The notes under the pieces are model-generated. The model was given only the letters and a program-made list of their open reading frames with translations. It did not search any database and had not been told where the DNA came from. A DNA stretch of 64,000 nucleotides from Tetraselmis striata (lineage: Eukaryota; Chlorophyta; Chlorodendrophyceae; Chlorodendrales; Chlorodendraceae), in the NCBI GenBank assembly GCA_006384855.1, contig VCJN01002003.1:18025-82024 (forward strand). The letters are read 5' to 3'. Made by a program: the position numbers and the translations under genes. Below are positions 1 through 10,222 of the stretch, in pieces. Each line of letters begins with the position of its first letter. The stretch's first letter is position 1.

Positions 1-293
1 TTGACGGCGCCTTGCTGAGCACCCACTTCCCCCACAGGGGGGAGGGCGTAGCCCAATCCGCCGCGGCCCGATCGAGGTGTTCCTCGAAAACGTTAACGCT
101 ATCCATCGCGACTCGAAAGGGTCCCCGATAGGGCGCCGGGTGCTAGAAAATTCGTGGATAGACTTCGCGGGCGTGGAAACGGGCACCGACGCGGAGCTAC
201 AAGCTTTATCTCCGTGTTAATCAAACCCGAAATGACGATATCCTCGGCGCTGATGTTGGGTGGGGGGGGGGGGGGGGGGGGGGCGGAGGGGGG

Positions 294-1406
294 CTACTGC
301 TTGTTCTTGCGTGCCCGGGGGACCCGCCGCTTCGACGACCTCGCTGCCTCCGCCTCCGACTCCGACTCCGACTCCGCCTCCGACTCCGCGACCGTCAGTT
401 TCTCACCTCGGCGCTTCTTCACTGGCCTCTTCCGCTTCTTGTCGGCGTCCGACTGCTTCTTGTCGGCGGCGTTCATCCAGCACAGCTCCTTCTCAGTTAG
501 GGGTGGGCGGGGCAGCGGCGCGTCCGGAGGGAGAACGGCGGCCGTCAGTGTCTTCACCACCCCGGGAGGCTGTGCCGTCGATGACGCCGCCATGAGCTTC
601 CTTGTCTTGGCGTCGGGATGCCCCCTGTGCCCAGACGCCCACAACAAGCCACAATCGTTTCGCCTCCAAGCGGCTGAGGCTGCGGCCTCCTCGGCCACAA
701 CGAGTTGCGCCGCTGGCACTGTGGAAGCTTTGGCGCTAAGGTGGGCCTTACGGCGCTCCCGGACGAACCTGCGCGCGGCACAAGTTAGCCACGAGTGTGG
801 GTGCGTGCTAATGTGGAGGGTGGAGTGCTTTGTTGCGTGCCCACCTTGTCACGCGTTTCCTCATGTCTTTCTCGTCCTCCTCGATGCCGGCGGCGCGGAC
901 ACGCGAGACAACAAGGCCCACCGCCCACTCAGGGGCAACAACCTCGCCCAACGCACCTTGCACCGGCAAGTACACGTCGTCATCATCTCGCGGCCATACG
1001 GCCTAGATCTCTGCACGCATGACAGTGATGGTGTCGGTGCTGGCGCGCGACCTTGTTGAGGAGGACGAGGCAGCCCCAGCAGCGCTGGAGGGGTCCGTGA
1101 TGCCGGTGCGATCTGCGGGCGTGACATAGAAGGCGAGCACCCCCTCTGGCAGCGTGTAGTGCGCGGCCTCGAGTTGTTGTCGCAGCGCCCCCCCGCCGGA
1201 TTGGTTCCTGAGCCGGGCTGCAAACTCATGCAGAGGTGCGCCCCAAGAACCCTTCCTGGCGTCGTCTTCATCGGCTGGTTGCGACTTTGCCGCGCGGGCA
1301 ACCATGGTCTCCACGGACTGCGCCGCGAACACCAGGCATAAGGGCACCTCTGCACGGGTTTTCTTTGTGACGACGATGGATTTGCCCGGGAGACGAGGTC
1401 TGCCAT
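294..1406 (-). pseudogene. Gene Y, outer copy: basic nuclear-type protein of the CACTA family
   Basis: Longest of three copies of a gene that also occurs at 2780-3267 and 23670-24227. Reading leftward, the conserved pieces are an N-terminal part, a short exon rich in Arg and Lys, an Ala-rich stretch, and a C-terminal tail with nuclear-localisation-like runs (KKRKRPVKKRRG) and Ser/Glu repeats. The tail ends ARKNKQ at 294. An intron with GTGGGC donor and CGCAG acceptor lies near 780-840. In this copy the middle part, lost from the other two, is kept (frame 1003-1347 and on to about 850), but it is cut by an in-frame TAG at 1003-1005. Function unknown; a DNA-binding accessory protein is an inference from composition. 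The ATG at 1406 is shared with the other copies, but its frame differs from the long middle frame, so the true 5' end is uncertain. Confidence 0.45.
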
Positions 1407-1526
1407 GGCGCTGTGGGCCCGGTGAAAGGGGGGGAGGTGAGTGGAGAAACTAACACCAAGTCGACGACCGCTTGCGCTTCCGGAGCAGTCAACGACACAG
1501 CGGAGGCGAAGAGCAGCGCGCCACTA

Positions 1527-1535
1527 CTATTTATA
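1527..1535 (-). promoter_or_regulatory. TATA box upstream of gene Y (outer copy)
   Basis: TATAAATAG on the minus strand, 121 bp before the shared ATG. The same motif lies at the same distance in the two other Y copies (3397-3405 and 23540-23548), so it is a conserved core promoter. The interval between Y and X (about 1407-1851) is a divergent promoter region. Confidence 0.6.
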
Positions 1536-1659
1536 GGCACGTATTGTGAAGGGCTAATCGGTGCGGCATTGTGTCGGCGTAATATCGCAATGTTTATTGT
1601 TGAAGTAGCATGGCGTAATGAACACGTGGTCTCGCTGAGTTAATCCGGGATAATATATG

Positions 1660-1775
1660 CGGCAGGGCGCGCGTATATGTGCGCGACGAATGTGCGCGGA
1701 TGTGCAGCAACGTACTGCGGCGGTGTGCACGAGGATGTGCACCAATGTGCACGAAGATGTGCACGACAAGTAGGG
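1660..1775. repeat. Short GTGC/GTGCAC-rich tandem stretch
   Basis: Irregular tandem copies of a 10-12 bp GTGCAC-containing unit between the promoter of Y and the start of X. Versions recur at 3540-3605 and 23330-23400, in the matching place of the other copies. Confidence 0.5.
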
Positions 1776-2210
1776 GCGGCGCGGGTGAGTGTGCGCCGCA
1801 AATCCCCGTGCATGGCACCCAGCCCCACCCCCCCCCTTTAAACCTGCCGCCATGTCAAACAATGTTGAATCCCCCGAGCTCCTCGCGGAGGAAGATGCGA
1901 CGACGAGGTTGCAAGCCTACCTCGAGCGGTGGCTACATGCTGGTGGTACCTCTGACCCCGTACTACACCTAGAGCTGTGGAGGCTTCTCGGACACGACGC
2001 CGCGCAGGACTTGCTGAGAAAGTTCCCTAATGCGGTCCCGCATCTGAACGCTCCCGGGCTGCTACAGGTGGGTTTGTTGTCGCACATCGCACAAGACCTG
2101 GTTGGTTTCAGCGAAGGATGCGGCGGAGCGGAAGGGAGTACAAACGTCGTGGTTCTGAGCATGGTGTCCGGGAACGAGGCCAATCTGCGCAGCAAGCTGT
2201 CACTGTGAGA

Positions 2211-2640
2211 TTCAGATGTGACATACGGGTGACGAAGCACTACTACTAGCGACTATTATTTATCCGTGAAGGCTGCTGCTGGTGGCGGCACGTCCATCCA
2301 GTTACGTGCGAGTACATCCGGCGTTATTGCCGGCGGGCGATAAATCCTTTTTGTCATCATTCTGGTAGTCGTACTAGCCCGGTGAATTGTTACATGGCAC
2401 TGACGTATAAGGTACAAGGTTGTCCGTGTGGTACCGGGTAGTACGCGATATATCTATTAAGCCGGTACCGGGTATCTAGTACGAACCCGGGCGCGATGAC
2501 GAGTGGTCCTGTGGATAACTACGACTATTAGTACATGGGAGCGCAAATCGCAGCCGTACTATTCGGCCAAAGTGGGGAATTTTGTGTACATTATAGCTAG
2601 GACTGCTTAACGGGCCTGCCAGCCGTCCGATCAAAGGTCA
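2211..2640. other. Subterminal non-coding region of CACTA element 1
   Basis: About 430 bp without a gene. Its reverse complement, with scattered differences, is at 24510-24940, the matching end of element 2. It contains CCGGTACCGGGTA-type palindromic bits and TAGTAGCGACTA-like words; subterminal repeats in CACTA elements are transposase-binding regions. Confidence 0.6.
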
Positions 2641-2779
2641 CCAGATGGGCGGTTTGGCTGCCATGTTTTGCCAAAGAGTGCTCACGTTACATAAATATTC
2701 GCGAGGGGGAGGGCGGGGGCAGGCAGCGGTTTGCCGAAGAATGTTTGAATTACAATATTCGCGACAGCTGCCATCGGGG

Positions 2780-3267
2780 AATGTGGCCTCCGACTCCGCG
2801 ACCGTCAGTTTCTTACCTCGGCGTTTCTTCACTGGCCTCTTCCGCTTCTTGTCATCCGTCAGTGTCTTCACCACCCCGGGAGGCTGTGCCGTCGACGACG
2901 CCGCCATGAACTTCCTTACCTTCGCGTCGGGACGCCCCCTGTGCCCAGACGCCCACAACAAGCCACAATCGTTTCGCCTTTAAGCGGCTGAGGATGCGGC
3001 CTCCTCGGCCACCACGAGTTGCGCCGCTGGCACTGTGGAAGCCTTGGCGTTGAGGTGGGCCTTACGGCGCTCCCGGACGAACCTGCGCGCGGCACAAGTT
3101 AGCCACGAGTGGGTGCGTGCTAATGTGGAGGATGGAGTGTTTTGTTGCGCGCCCACCTTGTCACGCGTTTCCTCATGTCTTTCTCGTCCTCCTCGATGCC
3201 GGCGGCGCGGACACGCGAGACAACAAGGCTCGCCGCCCACTTTTGCCCGGGGGACGAGGTCTGCCAT
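2780..3267 (-). pseudogene. Gene Y, truncated copy in element 1
   Basis: Compared with the outer copy it lacks the long middle section: the start codon region is fused directly to the segment beginning GGEPCC. A TAA interrupts the Ala-rich stretch near 2980. The C-terminal tail is lost after the AESEA segment, where sequence jumps to CGATGGCAGCTGTCGC-type DNA that also borders the Y copy of element 2. TATA box at 3397-3405. Internal-deletion derivative. Confidence 0.55.
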
Positions 3268-3699
3268 GGCGCTGTGAGCGGTGAAGGGGGGGGGGGGGGG
3301 GGGGGGGCGGCCGAGGTGGAGAAACTAACACCCAGTCGACGACCGCCTTCCGCAGCAGTCAACGACACATTGGAGGCGAGGAGCAGCCCGCCACTACTAT
3401 TTATATGCACGTATTGTCAAGAGCTAGTCGGAGCGGCATTGTGTCGGTGTAATTTCGCAATGTTTATTGTTGAAGCAGCACGGCGTAATGGATACGGCGA
3501 GTGAATCCGGGATAATGTGTGCGGTAGGGCGCGCGTATATGTGCGCGACGAATGTGCGCGCGCAGCGTTGTGCGGCGGTGTGCGGCGGTGTGCGGCGGTG
3601 TGCACCGATGTTAATATAGTGTGAATATTATATCGGCCGTAGACGATCAGGTCTGGCAGCACTGCCCGTGCTTGTAAATAAGCGACAATGGATCTAGTC

Positions 3700-4450
3700 T
3701 CCCGCTAGTCTGTGCACCGCAAGTGCACTCCGCAAGCCTCGCCTCCATCCGCGTCGGAACCGGTAGTAAGTGTTGTTGTGTGCGCACATCGTGACAACAT
3801 TACACGGTGGCAATTGCAATTATTAGCGGTGGATAATGTGAAGGCGTTTTCGAAATCGACAGAGAATGAGGCGGTGCCGGCGGAGTGCATTGGCGGTGCA
3901 TAGAATAGCGTGTTGCTGGGGTTTTGGCTGCATCGGACGCCGTATTCCCACCCATCCGGCACGGAATGTCCGGTTTTCACACATATGTGTGTGAATATAG
4001 TGTGAATATTACGCGTCTTTTACGCCGGGTGGATGGGCATCCGGCGTCCGATGCACCCCAAGTATTTGCAGCACGCTACTCTACGCACCCCCAACGCACT
4101 CCGCAAGCCTCGCCTCCATCCGCGTCGGAACCGGTAGTAAGTGTTGTTGTGTGCGCACATCGTGACAACATTACACGGTGGCAATTGCAATTAGCGGTGG
4201 ATAATGTGAAGGCGTTTTCGAAATCGACAGAGAATGAGGCGGTGCTGGCGGAGTGCATTGGCGGTGCATAGAATAGCGTGTTGCTGGGGTTTTGGCTGCA
4301 TCGGACGCCGTATTCCCACCCATCCGGCACGGAATGTCCGGTTTTCACACATTTGCGTGTGAATATATAGAGTGTGAATATTACGTACGCGTCTTTTACG
4401 CTGGGTGGATGGGCATCCGGCGTCCGATGCACCCCGAATCTCACCAACAC
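3700..4450. repeat. Satellite-like tandem repeat, two ~368 bp units
   Basis: The word CGGTTTTCACAC recurs at 3971 and 4339. The same unit is arrayed in reverse orientation at 20029-21240 (four starts, spaced 368, 372 and 368 bp), with one partial unit at 12200-12420. Each unit carries ACACATATGTGT-like palindromes and an open frame of about 90 codons that simply reflects the unit; I do not call it a gene. Confidence 0.75.
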
Positions 4451-4844
4451 GCTACTCTACGGACCCCCAACGCACTCCGTCAGCCCCGCCTCTTTCAGCG
4501 CAGGTCCTACGTTCCATTGTATGTATATACATACGTACATGTACTGCTCCGAAACCAGCCCAAACTTAATGAGTGCACAAGTGTAAATGGGGGGGGGGGG
4601 GGGGATGTGGCGGCGGGGCATCCACTCACACATACCCCGGCGATGCATGACAGATATTACATGCCGTGGCGGGTCGGCGGGCCGACCCGGCGGGGGGGGG
4701 GGGGGGGGGGGGGGGGTCTATTCAACTACACGTGCGACAGTGTCGTTTCGTGGAGCAGTATATGTGCCCGGCCTCATTTATACCGCCCCCTACCTGCGCT
4801 GGATGGTCCACCCCTACGAATTACTTAGCACAAACCGCCATTAC

Positions 4845-5147
4845 TTAATAGGAACCTAGCACAGTCAGGCTTATATGCCCGCTTTGCCGATCAACTTCTA
4901 CGCACTTTCCGTCCCTCAACCGCCGGACATGGGGGTTAAGCCGCCAGCCTCGGCAGTTGCTTAGCCAGACTTGGCATCCCGTACCGTGTCCATGGCTTCG
5001 CAGCTCTGCCGCCGGGACACGCCGAGTCCGGCGCTTGCTGCCGCGGGGTTGCGCACGCATGCACGCACGGTAATACGCCGCCGACGCCGCCACGCTTACT
5101 TCCACCACCTTCGCCAGCCGCAGCTTCGCACGCCTTTCCGCCGACAT
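4845..5147 (-). CDS. ORF W, small basic protein of unknown function (element 1 copy)
   Basis: A 100-residue frame starting MSAERRAK, rich in Arg, Lys and Ala. A near-identical frame is at 19220-19522 in element 2; the outer copy near 12774-13100 is frameshifted by a 4 bp insertion. Conservation of an open frame in two of three copies is the only support; it lies opposite the 5' part of Z, so it may be a shadow. Family not recognised. Confidence 0.3.
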   Translation of the reverse strand: MSAERRAKLRLAKVVEVSVAASAAYYRACMRAQPRGSKRRTRRVPAAELRSHGHGTGCQVWLSNCRGWRLNPHVRRLRDGKCVEVDRQSGHISLTVLGSY

Positions 5148-5447
5148 ACGAAACGCACGAATCCCCCCCCCCCTGTCCCCGCGTCATGTATATTATTTTC
5201 GAGGCGACTATGCGGGGCGCAGCACACGCCGCGGCGTGGGTCGGCGGAGCGGCAGGCGGCGGGAGCCCTAATGGCCGGGCAGTATCCACACCCACACAGG
5301 CACCGCCGCTCACCTCCGACGCGGATGAACCGCCTCCCAAAGGAAACATGCCGGTTGGTGGTAAGCCCAGCAGGCGTGGGGTGCCGGCGCCGGTACTGGT
5401 GCGACGGAGCTGTCGCGTCAGGAACCGCACCGCATGTGGAGCAACAC

Positions 5448-6079
5448 ATGGCGGTGCCGGCCCCACCTATGTCTAGGGCCACCTCCTCACAACACCCCGC
5501 CACGACGGCGTCGGCCACCGCCGACGGCGCCGTTGCGGGGGGGGACGCCCTGCCAGGTGACGATGATGCGCCTGGTGCGCCGCGTCAGGAGGCGGAGGAG
5601 GCCGTGGTCGAGGCGACTGATCGGGCTGAGGGGGTTGTCGAGGCGAGCGAGGCTGCGCTCGCGCCACCCGCCCCGCAGCCACCTGCGGGACATGCCGACT
5701 TGCTCGTCGCCATGTTGACCACGGAGCACTACGAGCAGTGGCGGGAGGCGGCCACATGCACTATCATGTGCGTGTCCTGGCCGGACGCCCGTCATGCGTG
5801 CACTGCGGCCAACGGACGGACTGGGAGTGTTGCTGCGACGGCACCCCGGCTTTGTGCGGCCCCAAGTACCCATGCATGGCGACCCATCAGCGGGCAGTCC
5901 CCTGCCCGACCACGGCCACGGTGAGGGCGGAGTTCCGCCATGTCAGGGACGCGTTCCACGACGCGACTCGCGCCGCCGTGTGTGAGGCTTCCGAGAAGGC
6001 ACGCGCAGCTGGTAGGGTGCGCAGGGTGAGGCGGCGGACGGCCCAGGAGCTGAAGGAGAGCGAGACATGCCGTCAGTGA
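5448..6079 (+). pseudogene. Gene Z: acidic N-terminus plus Cys/His-rich zinc-ribbon-like C-terminus (element 1 copy)
   Basis: The N-terminal half is Ala/Glu/Asp-rich. The C-terminal half has a Cys-x2-Cys ... Cys-Cys-Cys ... Cys-x4-Cys-x4-His pattern (SCVHCGQ ... ALCGPKYPCMATHQ), resembling the zinc-binding tail of piggyBac-type transposases. It ends ESETCRQ, stop TGA. This copy carries 2 extra bases near 5720 relative to element 2 (18280-18909), putting the two halves in different frames; which length is ancestral is unclear. The outer copy (12820-13275) lacks most of the middle. The piggyBac likeness is only to the cysteine pattern, so function is not assigned. Confidence 0.45.
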
Positions 6080-6256
6080 GGTCGGGCGCAATGTCATTGG
6101 GTGGGGCACACGGACGTGTAACACTTGCACTTTGCGCGTACTGCTGGGTTACATCCAAGCGGTGTCACACTATGCAACCGGAAAGGCTGCGTTGCTACTG
6201 CAAACGATGCTACGCCTCACTCGGTAGCAACCGCTGCCCCGCCTATCCCACAACCG

Positions 6257-6287
<31 letters not shown>

Positions 6288-6399
6288 GCGCGCGGGATCC
6301 CCGCCATCAGCAGCTTGCACTTGCACTTTGCGCGTACTGCTGGGTTACATCCAGGCGGCGTCACACCGGAAAGGCTGCGTTGCTACTGCAAACGATGCT

Positions 6400-7030
6400 A
6401 CGCCTCACTCGGTAGCAACCGCTGCCCCGCCCATCCCACTCGGGATGCTGAGAGCAGCTAAAGGGCACCGGGGGCGGGGCAAGAGGGAGCAGGGCCATTG
6501 ATTGTGGAAGAGCGGGGACCCGCTTGCATGCCATCGTATTATATCTTGCACAATATCTGTTGCTGCACTCATATCTCACATCACTAACTTAGCTATAGTG
6601 ATCCCCCCCCCCCCCCCCCCGCACCGCGTACGCACAAGCCTGGGTATACGCATCAACTGCCCGCCGGGATGAGAAACTGGTATTGGTAGTGTGTTTGTGG
6701 GGTGGAGGGGGGGCAAAAGAGCTGCCAATTGCTGCCAAGCAGGTGCGTTACATTGGGGCAGGCGCTGGGCAGGCAATTGGGGCTCTCTTCAGAGCATTGT
6801 CTAGTGCCTATGCGGCTGCGCCGCCTCCGCCGCATGCAGACTCTCCGGGCTCACCAGCACCGCCACCTCAGTCATGCGGCCCTGCATCCCGCAGCCCGCC
6901 GCCGCCAGCCGGATCAGAGGTATCCAGAAGCCAGTGCTGGGGTTGTTGCGGCATGACCGCATAGTTTTCAGCGGCTGCCGTCCACAGCTTGTAATGCATC
7001 CCTTTCCGCCGATTCCGTTGTATGCGCTGT
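6400..7030. other. Rearranged stretch in element 1 without a supportable gene
   Basis: Contains a 17-18 bp C run (about 6603-6620). It does not correspond to the matching part of element 2, and the reading frames present have no similarity to the other modules. It lies where the 3' part of the transposase gene should be. Confidence 0.4.
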
Positions 7031-7835
7031 CTTGGCGCCGCGCTGCCCCGGCCGCCGCGCCTTGGCGCCGCGCTGCCCCGGCCGCCGCGCCTTGGCGCCG
7101 CGCTGCCCCGGCCGCCGCGCCTTGGCGCCGCGCTGGGTATCGAGTCCTCCCCTCCCTAGTGAGCGCGTCCACCTGCGCCTTCCGCTCGGGGCCGTCCTCC
7201 TCCGTCACCACATTCTGCAACCCCCACCGCGTGACGAACCACGCAGCTCCTTGCATGCGCTTGTACATGTGCCCAAGCACCGCCTGGGGACGCGAAGCTC
7301 CTTCTCGGTCATGATCGCCTTCACCCGGGCCTCCTCGAGCAGCGGACCGGCGTTAAGAATGGAAAACGTTTCCATGTGGTGCAAGCAGTCCTCCATGACC
7401 CAGCCGGACTGCACCGTCACCTTGCCTGACCCTGCAGTCATGGAGGGGAATGCCGTCACGCCCACGCCCACGCCCACGCCCGGGGGGGGGGGGGGGGTTA
7501 CCTTTCGATTCTTGGACACTGCAAACGAAGGGCGCAACCCGCGTTCAAAGTTGCTGGGTATCGGGACTAAAGCCTTGCGCCGGTCTTCCTGCTTCATAGC
7601 TCGGAATCCAATGTGGCCCTGCACGGTGACAAATTTCCTCCAGAAGTCCCTTCCCAAGCCAAAAAAAAACAGGTGGAACGGCGCGAGGGGGAAGAGGTTG
7701 ACCATGCTGACATAGCCCAGGACCACATGCACATGGCACACGCCATGGCAGCCAGTGTTCTGCTTGGCCTCCGCCAGCCGGGTAGTGTTGAACGCACGCC
7801 GGGCAAGGTGCGTGATTCACTGGACAAGTCATCGC
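6801..7835 (-). pseudogene. TNP2-like CACTA transposase core, element 1 copy (damaged)
   Basis: Continues leftward from the BED/Tudor-like exon. It has the TNP2-type GxxG motif (GCHGVCHVHVVL) followed by the segment ending FFFGLGRDFWRKF, the region matching the DxMHxxxLG block of Transposase_21 proteins, but with the Asp replaced. The exon ends at 7502 with donor GTAAC plus a C tract. The next exon (about 7440-7140) matches the outer copy up to TREGRTRY. There a 30 bp minisatellite replaces the rest, so the C-terminal third is gone. A frameshift separates the BED/Tudor part from the core near 7820. Confidence 0.55.
7032..7137. repeat. 30 bp minisatellite, about 3.5 units
   Basis: Tandem perfect copies of a 30 bp GC-rich unit beginning CTTGGCGCCGCGCTGCCCC. 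It interrupts the transposase frame of element 1 and is absent from the other copies. Confidence 0.9.
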
Positions 7836-7837
7836 CT

Positions 7838-8596
7838 TCATGGACGGTTACCAAGCGAGCCTCCCCGTCCGCATCCACAGGGGGGTGCTCCTGGGCAGCC
7901 GCCATAGCCTCCACAACCTGCCACGCCGACCGGGCGGGTGCGTGTGATTCCATACAACCGCAGTTGAGTGGTGCCACCAGCACGCAGGCCGGGCCCACTC
8001 ACCTCTGAACGCAGAAGGCCCACAATGTCCCCGTCCTCGAAAACAGCGCGCCACTGGGTCGCCCCGCCGTAGTCCTCCAACACCCACTCGGTAACGACGC
8101 CGGTTATCACGCCGTAGTGCCATACTCCCCGGAACTTCTTGGCGATGACCTTCATGTAGAAGTCGCCGGGATCGCCTTTCCATATCACGCCCTCATCGGC
8201 GGCTTCCACGCCCGCCGGCGGCCACGCAGGCGCGTCGATGTCCATACCGTCTTCGCCAACGGGGTCCTCCCCCACGCCCATCACATCGTCCTCCTTCGAG
8301 CCGCCGTCGTCCGAGACCGGCGCCGGCGGGCCGTTTCCGACGGCTGCAGCTACTCCTGCTGCCGCCCCTGTTGTTGTTGCTGCTGCTGCTGCCGCCCCTG
8401 TTGCTGCTGCTTGTGATAAGGCGGCCTTGCGGCGCAACTTAGCCGCACGCTTCAACGAGTGGCTACAGTTCGGGAATTTTAGGAAGTGCCGCTCTCGCGC
8501 CATCTTATCACATGTGCCCGTCACGTTGCCCCGGCAGTGCTTGCATGTGTACACGCCATCCTTCGACACACTCGCTATCCATCCCTTTGCCGGCAT
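7838..8596 (-). CDS. BED zinc finger plus Tudor-like exon of the CACTA transposase (element 1)
   Basis: ATG at 8596 (MPAKGW). A BED-type finger follows at once: CKHC ... HFLKFPNC, about residues 14-40. Then come a basic/Ala-rich linker, an acidic segment around residues 110-150, and a domain near residues 165-215 with Tudor/Agenet-like features (KKFRGVWHYGVITG ... WRAVFEDGDI). BED fingers are the usual DNA-binding module of transposases; a Tudor-like fold is an inference from the pattern of aromatic and DGD residues. The element 2 copy (16334-17094) is almost identical in protein but reads the other way. Confidence 0.6.
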   Translation of the reverse strand: MPAKGWIASVSKDGVYTCKHCRGNVTGTCDKMARERHFLKFPNCSHSLKRAAKLRRKAALSQAAATGAAAAAATTTGAAAGVAAAVGNGPPAPVSDDGGSKEDDVMGVGEDPVGEDGMDIDAPAWPPAGVEAADEGVIWKGDPGDFYMKVIAKKFRGVWHYGVITGVVTEWVLEDYGGATQWRAVFEDGDIVGLLRSEVSGPGLRAGGTTQLRLYGITRTRPVGVAGCGGYGGCPGAPPCGCGRGGSLGNRP

Positions 8597-8619
8597 GCCT
8601 GCTGCCGCGCGCGGGGGGC

Positions 8620-8645
8620 GGGGGCGGGGGGGGGGGGGGGGGGGT
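8620..8645. repeat. Poly-G/poly-C tract before the BED exon
   Basis: A run of about 19 G on the plus strand just upstream (in the sense of the gene) of the BED exon; the element 2 counterpart is at 16274-16314. In gene sense it is a C tract ending in a CAG, so it may belong to an intron in the 5' leader. Confidence 0.5.
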
Positions 8646-8957
8646 TGAGAGTTGGGGTGGATGTAGCCCACCACCGGCAGGCAACACAGATGCGAGTGCG
8701 CGGCTGTCCGCGCTTGATTCAACGGTGAGCGGCGGTGACCGTGAGGCGACCCCGTACTTCATGCGCGTGCTGGGGCGTTACACAATCAGCAGCAGTTAGG
8801 GCGGCTGCATTAAAACGCGCACCTACGAACACCACCTACCGCCTACCACCTACCGTACCACCTACATCCGCCCACACCTCCGCCCGTCGTGCCGCACATC
8901 GCCGCACACCGCGGGGTCAGCGGTCAGCGATGTGCGGTCAGCGATGTGCGGCGATGT

Positions 8958-9118
8958 GCAATGAGTGCGTACATCCGCCTGTACTTAGCCCGGGTGCTCC
9001 GCGTCGGCGGGCGACACGCGAGCCCGCATGCGCATATCAATTTGATGAAATTATGGAAACGAGAAATTCATATAGTACTTTACAGGTCGCGCGCGATAGT
9101 CGTCGCTACTGGGTATGA
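8958..9118. repeat. CACTA subterminal repeat, single unit
   Basis: About 160 bp, including CATATCAATTTGATGAAATT. The reverse complement is present twice in tandem at the matching end of element 2 (15725-16093). Confidence 0.7.
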
Positions 9119-10222
9119 AATCCACGTCCCTCGTCCGTCCCGTATCGTCCCCGTATGTCGTCGTTCGTCACCAGTAGGGCACATTTACGTCACATCTGAA
9201 TCTCACAGTGTGTTGGGAGAGGGCGATAGCATTAGGCAATGGGAGATGGACGTGCGAGCACAACAGGCAGCCTTCCGGCGGGCCCATTGCTATCAGGACC
9301 CTCCCCCGGCGGCCCAGCCCTTATCGCACGTGCGCACCTTCGTGATTCCGGTCTGTGTCGCCATTCACTTCACTGCCTTGGTGGTGGACGCGGAGGTTTT
9401 GGAGCCCCTAGTCTTCGACTCGATGAGTAAAGCAACCAACTCGCAGCACACACTGATCCTGCCCATGTTCCGTGAGTTCGTGACCCGGATGATGATGAAG
9501 TCGTCTGATCCGGGGGTGCATGTCGGCTTGTGCTGGGAGAACGTGAACCGCCTCCTAGACGTAGCGGACGCGAAGGCTCGCACTATCCCCGTGGCGGAGG
9601 AGCAGCTTCAGGATGACATTTGGACCTGCGGGTGGCGGGTGCTGTTCTTCATCTACTGCTTGCTGAAGTTGGAGCCCAAGGAAGTGCGTCGCTCTGAACT
9701 GTTGAGCGCGGGGACGTGCAGGGAATTCAGCACGAAAGCCCTGGAAAGCTTTCGCAACAACGTTGTGCAGCAACGGAGTGCCCAGGTTGGCGTCATCGAG
9801 GCTCCTACTGACACGGACATCGTCCCCATTGACTTGTGTGCGCGGGTGGACAAGCCCAAGGATGGCCTGCGACCGTTCACGCCTTGGGCTGCAAGACGCA
9901 TTGCCCAGGTCCCCCCCCCCCCCCCCTTGGCATGCAGCACTTGGCAAGTAGCATGCAGCGCTGACACAGAGTGGGGGCTGAGTACGTGCGTGGGCCATGC
10001 AACCCGCAGGTGCGAGGCTTGAAGGCTGTCACAAGCAGGGCGACCGAGGCGCTAGTGGAAACAGTCCCGAAACAGGAACCGTCAGGCATGAAGGGATGCA
10101 CGGGCATCCTCCATGCTCTAGATGGTGTGTTCTTTGCAGCGGCCGCGTTCAATACCGCCAGCGGCAACCGGCGTACCGCGTAGTGCAAACGGTGCGTGGC
10201 GGCTGAGGGTGAACAGCGGCGC

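Larger units (their letters stand above)
2201..9210 (+). mobile_element. CACTA (EnSpm-type) transposon, element 1
   Basis: Begins CACTGTGAGAT and ends ATCTCACAGTG, with inverted terminal sequence continuing through a shared GATGTGACATA/GATGTGACGTA block. It is flanked by TGT at 2198-2200 and 9211-9213, a 3 bp target duplication as expected for CACTA elements. It interrupts gene X in frame. Contents: truncated Y (2780-3267, minus), two ~368 bp satellite units (about 3700-4450), ORF W (4845-5147, minus), Z (5448-6079, plus), a rearranged stretch 6400-7030, and a damaged transposase with BED/Tudor-like N-terminus (6801-8596, minus). Defective. Confidence 0.8.
1852..10183 (+). pseudogene. Gene X 5' part with Ulp1-like (C48) cysteine protease, split by CACTA element 1
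   Basis: Coding pieces are 1852-2200, 9214-9908 and 10010-10183. The first two are parts of one exon separated by the 7,010 bp CACTA element 2201-9210; dropping the element and one TGT target copy restores an uninterrupted frame through the junction. The downstream piece has the SUMO-protease signature: a His followed by a hydrophobic strand (HFTALVVD, about 9367-9390), an Asp (FDSM), then a Gln and the catalytic Cys (TCGWRVLFF, about 9630). The 9909-10009 intron starts GTCCCC and ends CGCAG, phase 0. Ulp1 domains are common in CACTA, MULE and related elements, where they are thought to act on SUMO or similar conjugates. The element copy at 21663-23219 has lost this whole protease part. ATG chosen because it starts the conserved MSNNV segment in both copies. 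Confidence 0.6.

Noticed and set aside
154-1059. 301-codon plus-strand frame with Ser/Asp repeats
   Set aside because: Antisense of gene Y; the conserved basic tail, TATA box and intron all support the minus strand.
7032-7715. 227-codon frame with APRCPGRR repeats
   Set aside because: Product of the 30 bp minisatellite on the antisense strand of the transposase.
8117-8416. Frame ending in runs of Cys
   Set aside because: Antisense of the poly-Ala linker of the BED/Tudor exon; Cys runs come from a GCAGCA repeat.
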